From assembly GCA_021029095.1 (NCBI GenBank), contig JAJOHG010000006.1:186001-250000 (forward strand): DNA of 64,000 nt, read 5' to 3'. Positions 25,300-34,766 of the stretch are shown here, piece after piece (within the stretch, counting starts at the first letter, position 1; each line of letters begins with the position of its first letter). The notes below the pieces were generated by a model. That model saw only the letters and a program-made list of their open reading frames with translations, was not told the DNA's origin and made no database searches. This stretch comes from Phellopilus nigrolimitatus. Its lineage: Eukaryota > Basidiomycota > Agaricomycetes > Hymenochaetales > Hymenochaetaceae. The position numbers and the translations under genes were made by a program.

Positions 25300-25701
25300 A
25301 TGATGAGCCGCGAACATGAGGTACTCCGAAACGCTGCCGTTAACACCTTTGATCATTTTGGTGATCCATCAGCACAAGCTGCCAGCGGTACGAGTTTCAA
25401 CCCTCAGCGATTGGATCTAGTCAAACCGGTGCTCACGTCCGCCATGATAAACTGTGAATCTCCGCAAGCCGTTGAAACACCCTATTCCCAAGCTGATCTT
25501 CTTTTGTCTGCCCTTGATACAGACGCGGAACAGTGCGACTTCGCGTTCGGCTTCGATAGGGAGACCAAGGAAAACCAGAAATGGAAGGTGCACGTCAAGC
25601 GTCTATCTGACGGCAAACTCTTTATCGTTCCGACACCTCTCAGGGAGGACCAGATCCAAGAGTTTATAAGGACATTTCTGGGTTTGTACGCGCCTAACTA
25701 G
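25300..25701 (+). CDS. Family S small protein, copy S1
   Basis: Function unknown. The uninterrupted frame codes 133 aa. By comparison with copies at 29716 and 46606, however, an intron probably runs from GTGAATCTCC (about 25455) to TGATACAG (about 25522), leaving roughly 110 aa. The N-terminal exon ends VKPVLTSAMIN. The C-terminal exon holds the family core DRETKENQKWKVHVKR and a final amphipathic segment, QIQEFIRTFLGLYAPN. There is no signal peptide or membrane segment, so it is probably intracellular. The start follows the conserved promoter and the GAGATACATCAGCA leader. It faces away from the truncated ABC copy. Both the spliced and unspliced products are open, which is unusual within the family. 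Confidence 0.6.
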   Translation: MMSREHEVLRNAAVNTFDHFGDPSAQAASGTSFNPQRLDLVKPVLTSAMINCESPQAVETPYSQADLLLSALDTDAEQCDFAFGFDRETKENQKWKVHVKRLSDGKLFIVPTPLREDQIQEFIRTFLGLYAPN

Positions 25702-25712
25702 CCGGACTGCGA

Positions 25713-25738
25713 GGGGGGGGGGGGGGGGGGAGGGGGGG
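25713..25738 (+). repeat. Poly-G tract
   Basis: Eighteen consecutive G, one A, then seven G, directly after the S1 stop codon. The other S copies lack it. It is a candidate G-quadruplex and a likely spot for length errors. Confidence 0.9.
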
Positions 25739-26510
25739 CATCTTCACCAAGAGCCAGATCGTAGTAGACGAGATTTGTCCCCAGTTTCCTGCATGGGCTC
25801 CCGATTGTGTAGACATTTGATAAACGATTTATCGCATAGAGAAGAATAAATGCTCTTTCCAGGGTTGAGGCCTGACTTGGAGAAATCACTCAAGACTTTC
25901 CTGTCTAAGAAGATTGTTAAAGAAAAGAGTCGATCAAATAATGCGTCTCGGAGCACAGAAGTGTGACGGTGTTTAGTTACGGTAGCTTTGCATGTACATA
26001 TGGTGCTTTAGCAGTTGAGACAAATTTCTGTTGGGTCGATATCCAAGCAGATCGCGTCTTGGTGTAGGCTAACGACCGGTCGCCACAGTCAGCGGAGGCC
26101 AGAAACCTATTGCGAGAGTGGCAGCGATGAGGAAGGTCCAGAGGCCTGTCCTACAAAATGTACTTCGACAGGGTTTCATGATAAGTACTACTCGTCCATG
26201 AGCGCTTCCACGGCCAAATACTTTCCAAATACTCTCATAGTCTTTATTATACAACGTGGCAAAAAGATACCTACATGTACGAAAAGTATGAAGAGATATT
26301 ACTGATACTGATACGTTAATTCCGCGAAGGTTTCTTCTTTTTGAAATTTGAGTGTGTCCCATGGTACCTCAACCTAGATCGACTCGGAGTCTGGGACGCG
26401 CGCGGCACTATCATTTTGGTCGTTTAGAACTTTAGCATCCGGTCTAGCTTCCCTGCATTACTCATAAAATCAGCGGTCAGCGGTCACATTTCCACAACGA
26501 CACAGATTTC
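25739..26510. repeat. S1 3' flank and downstream module
   Basis: GGCCTGACTTGGAGAAA and AGACTTTCCTGTC (25869-25902) match the 3' flank of the S genes at 33162 and 16 kb. A shortened module follows, with GACCGGTCGCCACAGTCAGC (26075-26094). No gene is seen from 26100 to 26510. Confidence 0.6.
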
Positions 26511-27060
26511 TTACGGCAAGAAGGCCTGCGCCTGGACGCTGTGCAACCTGAAGTACTCTCCTCCCATCGCGAGGAGCTCCTTATGCGTCTCCTGTTTGAC
26601 CAGGAGGCCCTCTTTCATGCGCAATGTACGTTGTATAACAATCGGCGAAGTAACACGGAGCAGAGAGAATGAATACTTACAGGATCACGTCGGAATACCG
26701 CGTGAGGTGCCCGAAGCGGTGCGTGACGAACACGACCGTCTTTCCCCCGCGCAGAGCACGCAGGCGCGAGAACAGCTCGAGCTCGCCCTCGGAGACGAGC
26801 GCGGACGTCGGCTCATCTGCCGCCAGGAAGCGAATGTTTCCGCCACTCAGGCGCATGAACGTCCGCGAGCTGAGAGACAAATCAGATTCAAAAAGACGCA
26901 CGTGAACAAAGGAAAAAAAAAAAGGAAAAAGACGAACGCAGCAAGCCTCTGGCTCTCGTCCCCGGAGATATTCGTCGTCTTCTCCTTGTTGTCGAGCAGC
27001 GCCTTGAGGCCCGGGACTGTCTCATTGGGGAAGTGCGCCTTCGCCAGATTACAGAGACTA
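26511..27060 (-). pseudogene. Truncated C-terminal copy of the ABC transporter
   Basis: On the minus strand it encodes LAKAHFPNETVPGLKALLDN, a signature-motif segment ISGDESQRLA, the Walker B/D-loop segment RFLAADEPTSAL, the H-loop segment FVTHRFGHLTRYSD, and the tail MKEGLLVKQETHKELLAMGG with a stop at 26511-26513. It parallels the last third of the ABC gene at 49670-50219. Everything before the ABC signature half is missing. At about 27050 the coding match jumps directly to the sequence found upstream of the full ABC gene, so the copy carries an internal deletion. Confidence 0.75.
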
Positions 27061-27514
27061 GGCGAGCGGAAGCATACGTATGGTGGAAATGGCAGCAATG
27101 AGGATACCAATGTGAACACAGCGCCTTGCAGTCGGCGGAGACGCCACCGCGAAGGGGCAGCGATTCATCCCGAGTCCTGACAGTCAAATTCGGGGAGATG
27201 AGAATCAGAGTACTGAGCTGAGCGAGGACCCAACTGCGAACTTCTCTGCATCAGCGGAAGTACTGCTACTAAACCGGCCCGAACCTAACCGCTGGTAGAT
27301 GTCCACGGCATTATGTAATGTATCGTATCTGCAATGGGTGTGGCCATCAGGAAAAACCTCCTTTTTGAAAACTTGTGAAGCACTTGGAGTCCTTCGGAAT
27401 CCCTATGAATTATTTGGAATGACTAAGAACTATCTATAATACCTGAGATTGTCGGGCAGAAGTCTGGAAACAACAGATGATCGCCCAGCTTAATTAATTC
27501 TTATTTACAAAATG

Positions 27515-27595
27515 AATGTTTCTGCGCGGATCGAGCCCACGACCTTCATCACAACTTATACATGTACTTAACCACTAGACCAAAATGACATTTAT
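27515..27595 (-). other. tRNA-like Pol III promoter segment (SINE-like head)
   Basis: On the minus strand an A-box-like TGGTCTAGTGGTTAAG (27582-27567) is followed 28 bases later by a B-box-like GGGCTCGATCC (27538-27528). These are the two internal Pol III promoter blocks of a tRNA. The anticodon region and acceptor stem do not pair convincingly, so this is not a working tRNA gene. It is more likely a tRNA-derived SINE head or decayed tRNA inside the insertion. Confidence 0.5.
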
Positions 27596-27689
27596 TCTTG
27601 GTAAAATGTTATGTATAATATGGACGTATTGTACATTTGCCATTCCGACGAGTTTGATCCTAAGTTCGTGCGGACCGGCCCTAAACGAT

Positions 27690-29015
27690 GACCTGTGAGC
27701 TGGCATCTCGCAACTTTTCACTGTCGTGAATTGCTTCCATGATACGCCCCAGCAACACCTTGACACATGCCTCGCACAGCTCAACATCTCCGTCGAGCTC
27801 GAGTTCTGGCAGGAGGCCTTCCACTCCGTTGAGGACATTCACAACCTTCTCAACATCGCGATGAAGTCTCCCCATCCGGCCATGATGGCCAATTACTACG
27901 AAAAGCTCACGCGCATGTTCCTGACGAGTGGGAACGCACTATTCCATGCTGCAGCGTGGGCGCGCTATTACTCGATAGCTCGGTCAGTGGGTGGCAAATC
28001 GGAGGAGGAACTCGGCAGGCTCGCTGGCCAGGTCCTCATTAGTGCACTCGCCGTACCTGTTGGACAGGAGTCGGAAGAGGACGAAGCAAAGGGCCGAACT
28101 GCGCGCTTGACTGCACTGGTTGGTTTGACAAAGACCCCGACTCGTACCAGACTCCTTAATGAAGCTGTACGTCCCTTTCAGTTCTTAATATGATGTTCAA
28201 AGTTCTGACTTCTGCGACGTGAAGCTGTCGCGCAATATCCGTAAGCTTGCTCCACCCGTTGTTAAAAACCTCTACAATATTTTGGAAGTCACGTTTGACC
28301 CGCTTACTCTCTGCAGCTCCGTCGCCCCTCTTCTTAAGGAGCTTTCGTCTGACACGAACTATGCTTCTTATCTCCCGCTCTCCCTTGTGCGCTCCTCTTG
28401 TGCCTCTATGTGCAGCTTGTGCAGCTTACTCGACCATGCAGATTGCGCAGCTCCTTGACTTCGTTATGTCTATTGAGGGTTCCCTCGAAAGCGCGTACGG
28501 CCCTGGCCTGGTGAAGGCCTTCCTTATGAGCTGCGCGCGCCGCGGCGACATACGCATGCGCATCGACCACGCGTCGGGCAGCATTCGGCAGCACGGCCGC
28601 GGGCCTGACCACGCCCTCTGCGCTCGACAAGTCCATCCGGCCGTCTGTAGGTGAGCTCGTGCACACGCGCCTCAGCGGCATCGCAACGTGCCTGCACAAT
28701 TCACCCGAAGCTATCGTGCCGTCTGAGTCTGCACCCGCTGCCGCGGACAACATCGCGGCCCAGGAGACGTTCGCTCAGCTTGTCGCTGCCACAAACACGG
28801 AGCGTAAGGCACTACAAGTGCAGCGCGCGATCATCGTTCGCCGCCGGGAGCTTGTGTCCGAGCCGTCGGTGAGGAAGGAGAAGGAGGAGGCCAGCTGTCA
28901 TGCGGAGGCCAGTAGGTGTGAGAAAGATGAGCAGGCAAAGCACTCGCTGGAGGATATTCGGCAGAAGGAGCAGGATCGCATTCGGCGCAATATCGATCGT
29001 GACAGCATACATAGA
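27690..29015 (+). pseudogene. Truncated copy of translation initiation factor eIF3 subunit A (TIF32)
   Basis: Fragments in order: QQHLDTCLAQLNISVELEFW, QEAFHSVEDIHNLL, HPAMMANYYEKLTRMFLTSG, NALFHAAAWARYYSIARSVG and GKSEEELGRLAGQVLISALA, which is the PCI/TPR part of eIF3a. Then come RNIRKLAPPVVKNLYNILEV, STMQIAQLLDFVMSIEGSLE, and RKALQVQRAIIVRRRELVSE with an acidic/basic Lys-Glu helix, QAKHSLEDIRQKEQDRIRRN. Introns are still recognisable (for example the GTACGT donor at 28168). This is therefore a genomic, not a processed, copy. The 5' third and the long 3' helical part are absent, and frames shift near 28500 and 28620. It is confined to the inverted-repeat insertion. Confidence 0.85.
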
Positions 29016-29715
29016 TTAGTCGACTTTCTGTGTATCTAAACGTAACTAAGAAACAATGCATCTACATTTTATACATATAATCAACTGTCTGTAAAGCAGG
29101 GAAAGGAGCCCAAACAAGCAAATAAAATGTGTAGAATGTGTGAAAAGTTCAGAATAGAGCCGGTTGGAACGCCCTGGAATTCAATAGCATTTCTGGGACA
29201 GGAACAGGTATGAAATATTTTTTGGGATCCGTCAAAATAAAAATTTCCGGGATCCCGGGGATCCCGGCTATTTTTGGCGATTCCAGACGGGAGGTTTTTC
29301 CTGATGCTGATCTCCTTCAAGTAAGCATGCAAACCCACCGTACATATACTGTTCATACGCACTTTCTTTTTCCACTTTGGGAGCTCCGGTGCATTCAAAT
29401 ATGCAGTGGTGGGCTTTGTGGTTTACTCATAAATGTACAACCGAGTCCGAGTCGTTCAGCAAGTCGGGCCTTTTCCCCCATGCATGACGGCGCGGAGTCC
29501 GAGCCGATCGTAGCGCCTCAACGACAGGCAAAGTGTATCTATACGACAACTCAGAGCAATATAATACTATGCGAGAAGCAGTAGTACTCCGATAAACCAA
29601 TGCGCTCCGATGTATTTTGTTACTGACAGACATAGAAGCAAAGCACATATAAAAGCGACGCCGTTGCAGCTCAAACAACTCATCTACTCTTCTTATTTTC
29701 CGAGACACATCAGCA

Positions 29716-30098
29716 ATGACGAGCCGCATGAATAGGGCACTCAACATCGCCGAAAATCGGTTTGCGCAACAGGCCACCAGCGGCACGAGTTCCAACTCTC
29801 AGCGAAACGATGTAGTCAAACCGACACTCTCGAGCTCTATTATAAATGGTAAATCTTTCGTATCGCTGAAAAACCTTGTTCTTAATTTTCTTTTTTCTTC
29901 TTCTCCGATTACTCTGATACAGACGCGGCGGAGCACCAGTTAAAATTCAGAATCGATGACGAAACCAAGGAAAACCAGAAATGGGCGGTGTTGGTCAGGA
30001 ATGAAGTTGACGGCAAGATCTTAATTACACAGGAACTCAAAGCGGAGCAGATTGAAATATTTCTAAGGCTCTTCCTGGAAATTTATGCATCCTTATAA
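29716..30098 (+). CDS. Family S small protein, copy S2
   Basis: Two exons, 29716-29848 and 29923-30098, splice with a GTAAAT donor and TGATACAG acceptor to give 102 aa. Exon 1 ends DVVKPTLSSSIIN. Exon 2 carries the family core RIDDETKENQKWAVLVRN, then a hydrophobic C-terminal helix, EQIEIFLRLFLEIYASL. No signal peptide or membrane span is visible. The TATA-like ACATATAAAAGC lies about 70 bases upstream, in a promoter block shared with S1 and S5. This is the cleanest copy and the best reference for the family. Its function is unknown and I know of no named domain with this core. Confidence 0.75.
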
Positions 30099-31251
30099 TC
30101 GGATCGTTGATGAGTTTGTGGCCAAAATTCTGCATTGTATATAAATAGGCACCTGGCGGACAATACATTGCATGAGGAAAAATTTGAGTTTGACGCCTGA
30201 CTTCAAGATTCTCTGTCCAAAAGCATTGCTCAAGAAAAGAATCAGTAGAAAAAATGTAAACGGACGGTGTTGATATTGGAATATTTAGACTATGCGGTAG
30301 TTAGGCACATACTGCGGTTCAACAATCAGAGAAAACTCCGTCGGGTTGACATACAAGCAGATCGCTTCTTGGCGTAGGCTAGCGACGGGTCGCCACAGTC
30401 AGCAGAGACCAGAAGAGCGGGAGGAAGAGGGCGGGGCAATGATTGATGACTGGGTCGAGTCAGAACCCGACCTTTGAGAACATTAGAACAAAGTGCCTGA
30501 GTACTTCTGACGCCACCGTGAAGTGGAGGCAACGATTCATCACAAGAGCTGACAGTCAAGCTCGGGGAGACGTTAAAGTGTTGCTTAGAAAGATGAGAAC
30601 CTGCGGACGTCGAGCGCCGAGCGCTGACCAAGGACAAACTTCTCGCTCGCAGATAATCCGGCCCGAGCCTAGCCGCTAATGGTTGCCGCCTTGCCACCTT
30701 GATTAGTAAGCATCTCGATCACCTCAAGGACAATCTTGACGAGGAGCTCGTCGATGGCTTTGTCGATCCGGGAGCGCAGAGCACGATCGGGAGCGACCGG
30801 CATATTTTATGAGTCCTCAAGTGTTCGAAGGTGAGCATGGACTCCGATACGTGATGTGGACGAGGACTGTTAATCCTTCAGTGCAATGTACGTCTGAGGT
30901 ACCTCTCGTACGCTTTTTCTCTCTAGTCTCTACTCTCTACTGGAACAAGTGCGTCTGTGCCACCCACGAAAAAAGACGCGCGAGGCCAGGAACAGCTTCC
31001 GAAGGGAACGTTCTCGCCCATGCGCTGACGTCCCCGCCGCCGCCACATCGTTCTGCTGCGTGCGTTACGCTCACTGACAACCAACATGTTTTCACGGCCG
31101 CCCTCGAGAGATACGTTTTTGAGCGGTCAACGCGCCGATAGCGATTCATCCGCCCAGTAGTTCATGCTCGATGCATACGTGCAAAGAAGAACTATTGAGA
31201 AATGGGTCGCGGTGTGTGCGAAATGTCAATGACTCGCTAATAATCTATTCT
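30099..31251. repeat. S2 3' flank, downstream module and ABC-upstream remnant
   Basis: It contains the S-unit module (GACGGGTCGCCACAGTCAGC near 30384) and a relic of the segment found upstream of the ABC genes (30487-30680, for example CCTGAGTACTTCTGACGCCA). Then comes sequence mirrored at about 43.9-44.3 kb. No gene is recognised; the open frames at 30809-31141 and 30937-31149 oppose each other and have no family match. Confidence 0.55.
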
Positions 31252-31912
31252 CTACATTGTGTACCAATAATTTAGGTTCTCATAACTGAGGCGACTTTCT
31301 ACGAATGCAAGCATTTCCTCCGCAGCTGGACTCGGGCCAAAGCGGTATCCTCCTTGACCATCCGCGACCGCGTTGGTGTGCACATCGATGAAGGTAATAG
31401 GCTCGTTGTCAGAGGCTCCAATAAATCCCTGCGGGTCGCGAAGCCCAATCTCGACAGCCGACTGGCAAGCGCGATAAATCCTAATGGGAAAAAACAGTCA
31501 GATGCACTGAATGCGCTACGAGAAATATAGCAACGCAGCATCACCTTTTCAGCGTCGTCTGGTCGCTGATTTGGGTTATGAGCTGCTTGAATCGTGCTTT
31601 ATTCGATTGAAAATCGAAGAAATTGATGTTGCTCATGTCTTGTGTGACTAGAGCGTAGCCGCTGCACGAAGGACAGCCGGACCTCTTGATTAATCCTTGG
31701 TATATGGTCGCCCCATCGATGGGAAGCCCGTGCACATCGGCGAGCTGATAGTCCCTCTGGTTGCGCTCGAGCATGTGTGTATTGGAAAATACTTTCCAGA
31801 CCTTGCTCCCGATGATGAATAAACCGTCCGACTCCCTCGAATCATATCTCGGATTGGCTATGCTTATTTCGTGTTCGCGGTCCCCGTCAGTATAGGTGAA
31901 TGTGGCGACCAT
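31252..31912 (-). CDS. Family Y protein of unknown function, copy Y1
   Basis: Two exons (31912-31545 and 31480-31252) give 198 aa. The product is soluble, with no signal peptide or membrane segment. Conserved with the paralogue at 43153 are GLFIIGSKVWKVFSNTHML, RNQRDYQLADVHGLPIDGAT, GYALVTQDM, and a nearly invariant second exon, ACQSAVEIGLRDPQGFIGAS then EPITFIDVHTNAVADGQGGY. The second exon is far better conserved between the paralogues than the first, which suggests the domain under strongest constraint. The start gives MVATFTYTDGDREHEI. I do not recognise the family. It lies between two S genes in opposite orientation, an arrangement repeated in the other arm. Confidence 0.75.
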
Positions 31913-33161
31913 AATGCTTTGTAGGAGCCGACGATATCAAGTACTGAGGATTTCTTTTTCTTTTCTTCTTCTATGAATTTGATCGAGTTTTAGAGCATGT
32001 ACTCTCTGATTTTATACACAGAAGGGGCTCATATCTCAGTCGTATTCTTGGAGGGAGAAGATCTCAGAGCTGACAGTTAACATTGCGACGTTCTTTGCTC
32101 TGCCACAATGATAAATGACAGTAATAAATCAATACTATATTTGTGTATCACGACATAGAGAACGTGTTTCATGTCCCCTTTTTCCGGACATGCTTGATGA
32201 AATTATCAGCAAATAGAAAAGGGTGTGTGCAAAATATGGTTCCGGGTCATTCTAATCGAGCCCATTGGTCTCAGCTAAGTGACGTATCCGGTGCTATTTT
32301 TGCTTTGCGTCCACCTGTGTTAGAGCGGCAAAGACTTTTTCGGAGAGGTCATTAATTTATGTCCGAGCCATTAATACTCATTTAGACGTCCGAAATAATA
32401 GTCCTTTCAGAGACGAATGGCGCTTTATTTTCCCGGTGATTGCTGAAAGCAGCCAAACGAAGTGGACTGCGGTTTATATCCCAAGAGACGCTGCAAAGGC
32501 AAGTAAGTATCTGAAGTTCTCAAGGAGACAATAGGAGCACTACGCAATCCAGAATGAGCCTCATCCTGCCAACCTCCTTCTAATGCCACATTCTAATCAT
32601 TATATGCAATAGTGTAAAATAAACAATAATAAGCAGGACTGTCTTCCCAACAAAATTGGTTTCCACTTACAGATTATGGAAATAGTCAAGCTGGTGAATG
32701 GCCTTGGAAGACAGCCGAACTACCTTTCTAATCTAGATTTTCGAGATCTGCTGAAACAAGTAATGACTACACAATTTCCCATGGCAGCTCAAGCAATTCG
32801 TCTGCTTCTCATATTTTTCCGAGACACATTAGCAATGACGAGCCGCAAAGTGCGGTACTCCGCGGCGCGGCCCCTAACACTTTGCCTATTCTGAGAGTCC
32901 TTCACTAGAGGCTTCCAGGGCACACTCACGAGGCTTGCAGTGCCACAAGTCAAATAAGACATTTTTTAGTATAATTACGTTTTGCTGATAAACGGGTGGC
33001 AAAGTTATACTAAAACTGGAGCAAAATAGTTTAATATGCTAACTGTGACAAACCCAGAAGCAAAGCTCGGATAAAAGCTGCCTCAAATAGCATAGCAGCG
33101 CATACGACTGGTCTTTATATATTTCTTTCATTCGAGGAAGCAAGCCAAGATACTATCAACA
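31913..33161. other. Spacer with a truncated S-gene promoter and start
   Basis: At about 32785-32890, CAGCTCAAGCAATTCGTCTG, TTTTTCCGAGACACATTAGC and ATGACGAGCCGC repeat the promoter, leader and first codons of the S genes. The frame then ends after about 20 codons, so this is a 5' fragment only. The S3 promoter, with GCTCGGATAAAAGCTG (33068-33083), lies at the right end. Nothing else is recognised. Confidence 0.55.
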
Positions 33162-33574
33162 ATGACTCGAGATTCGGATTTCGATGACAGGACGATCAGG
33201 TATTATGCCAACAACGCTGCAATGTTCTTTATAGATCCATCACAGCATAGAATAGAAGCTGTAACGCAAGACGAACGGCGTCGGTATAGCAATGAACCAG
33301 AGCTCTCGTCCCGTTTGATAAGTGGTAAGTCCCGCCATGTCGTTGAAAACCATATTCCCAGCTAACGATCCCCTTTCTCCCCTTTTGCTCCGATGCAGAT
33401 GCGGCGGCTCGCGGCTTCGAGATTGAGATCGACGACGAGAACAAGGAAAATCTGAGGTGGAAAGTGCGTATCAAGCGCAAAGCCGACAACAAGACCTATG
33501 TGACCCAGCAAGAATTTAACACGGTCGAGTTCTATAAATTCCTGGAAAATTTTCTGTTCCAGTTTCCAGTCTGA
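33162..33574 (+). CDS. Family S small protein, copy S3 (second subfamily)
   Basis: Exons 33162-33324 and 33399-33574 give 112 aa with clean GTAAGT and GATGCAG borders. The first exon (MTRDSDFDDRTIRYYANNA) differs from that of S1, S2 and S5. The second keeps the family pattern, EIEIDDENKENLRWKVRIKR, and ends NTVEFYKFLENFLFQFPV. Copy S4 at 42568 in the other arm is its mirror partner, so two subfamilies existed before the inversion. It is a small soluble protein of unknown function, with a TATA-like GGATAAAAG about 90 bases upstream. Confidence 0.72.
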
Positions 33575-34380
33575 CGAAGGAAATCTTCATAAAGAACCAG
33601 ACCATGGACATGTTTTCCCTTAATTTCTGCACGGGCTCCAGATTGTGTAGATATAGAGAAAAATAAACACTGTTTCCATGTTTGAGGCCTGACTTGGAGA
33701 AAATGCTGCAAGACTTTCCTGTCCGAAAATATTGCTCAAGGAAAAGAGCCAGTCACAAGAAATGCATCACTAGAGAACAGACCGTATCTATATTATAGTA
33801 TTTAGACTTACATCGAGTAGATATGCGGTAGTTAGGCACATACGCGCGTGTTGATGTAGGCTAGTGACCGGTCGCCACAGTCAGCGGAGACCAGAAAAGC
33901 GGGAGGACGAAGAGAGCGGGGGAGTGATTAGTGACTGTGGCGTACCATTTGAAGGCTGCCTACGAGTCTTGCGACGGCGGAGCAAATTTTCTTCTGGATT
34001 TGATCTGGGAATAAAGTCTCTTGAGCCAGCGTTGTCCTGTGGAAGTGGAAGTGATGGTGACATCAGTCTGGACTGAGTGTCTTAAAAAGAGAAGTATGTC
34101 TAGAAGGCCCTTCATACAGGCAAGCTCTGAAGCTAGAAGCGGGTAAGCAAACGTAGATAGATCATACTGACTCGGGGTACATGACTACCGGGTAAGTAGG
34201 ATTACGTAATTTGAACATTGATCTAAGCGCTCGGCCCCGATCGCCAAAAAAACACTCGAAACGCTTTCTAGTCCTGGAAGTCTGCCTAGAAATGTGCTGC
34301 GACAGCGTCCATGTGTCCTCATACACCGCTTCCACAGAGCAGAGCCTGCATAAGGACATATAAGGACATATACTTATAGC
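33575..34380. repeat. S3 3' flank and downstream module, ending at the arm boundary
   Basis: A shared 3' UTR (GCACGGGCTCCAGATTGTGT at 33630-33649) is followed by CCGGTCGCCACAGTCAGCGG (33869-33888), GCTGCCTACGAGTCTTGCGA (33954-33973) and TGCTGCGACAGCGTCCATGT (34294-34313). The same order is seen at 23.8-24.2 kb and inverted at 41.6-41.95 kb. Similarity to 24.2 kb stops at ACTTATAG (about 34380), which I take as the unit end. Confidence 0.6.
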
Positions 34381-34766
34381 TATACAGCCTGCGAGTAGCT
34401 CTTCGCAGACCCGCGCCGCGGGCGACCGCGCGGCGCGCAGGCGCTTCGCACTTTACACTGACTCAATTTAATGCTTCTCAGCTTCTGAAGCGCAAGCGGG
34501 ACTCGGGAGCATTCTCGTCGGGCCAACGCTGCCATTTCCGGCGGCAGCGCTTTTCCTACTTCTTCTCCGCCAATGGCACGCATTTCGTTGTTCGCCCGTA
34601 GCTGCTGCGCGCAACTTGTGTACTCGTATTGGTACTGGTGGCTGGACCCGATACTGCCAGCTCTGTGTATTTCGAATGTTCCGGAGTCTCCCAGACGCTC
34701 AAGTACTTAGCACGACCTTGCTCACTACGCGACGTGTCGACCTCCACTTAGACAGCGCGCGCCGCC

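Larger units (their letters stand above)
27345..29306. mobile_element. Insertion with 17-bp perfect terminal inverted repeats, carrying an eIF3a fragment
   Basis: CATCAGGAAAAACCTCC at 27345-27361 is the exact reverse complement of 29290-29306. The sequences just outside (…GCAATGGGTG on the left, AAGTAAGC on the right) are adjacent in the equivalent, uninterrupted site at about 46960-47000 (reverse complement), so roughly 2 kb has been inserted between an ABC-upstream segment and an S-gene promoter. No transposase is visible, so it would be non-autonomous. A clean target-site duplication is not apparent; the true ends may lie a few bases outside the repeats. Contents: a tRNA-like segment and an eIF3a pseudogene. 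Confidence 0.65.
29300..34380. repeat. Left inner arm of a ~5 kb inverted segmental duplication
   Basis: The order S gene (+), Y gene (-), S gene (+) at 29716, 31912 and 33162 is mirrored at 46606, 43153 and 42568. Non-coding stretches also match: for example GAGTCCTCAAGTGTTCGA at 30810-30827 against the reverse complement near 44274-44291, and the module around 33860-34080 against 41700-41940 inverted. The arms are diverged and differ by indels; the right arm has about 1.3 kb extra near 44.3-45.6 kb. Confidence 0.8.

Noticed and set aside
27515..27595. A functional tRNA gene on the minus strand.
   Set aside because: A- and B-box-like blocks are present, but the acceptor and anticodon stems do not pair convincingly; kept only as a tRNA-like segment.
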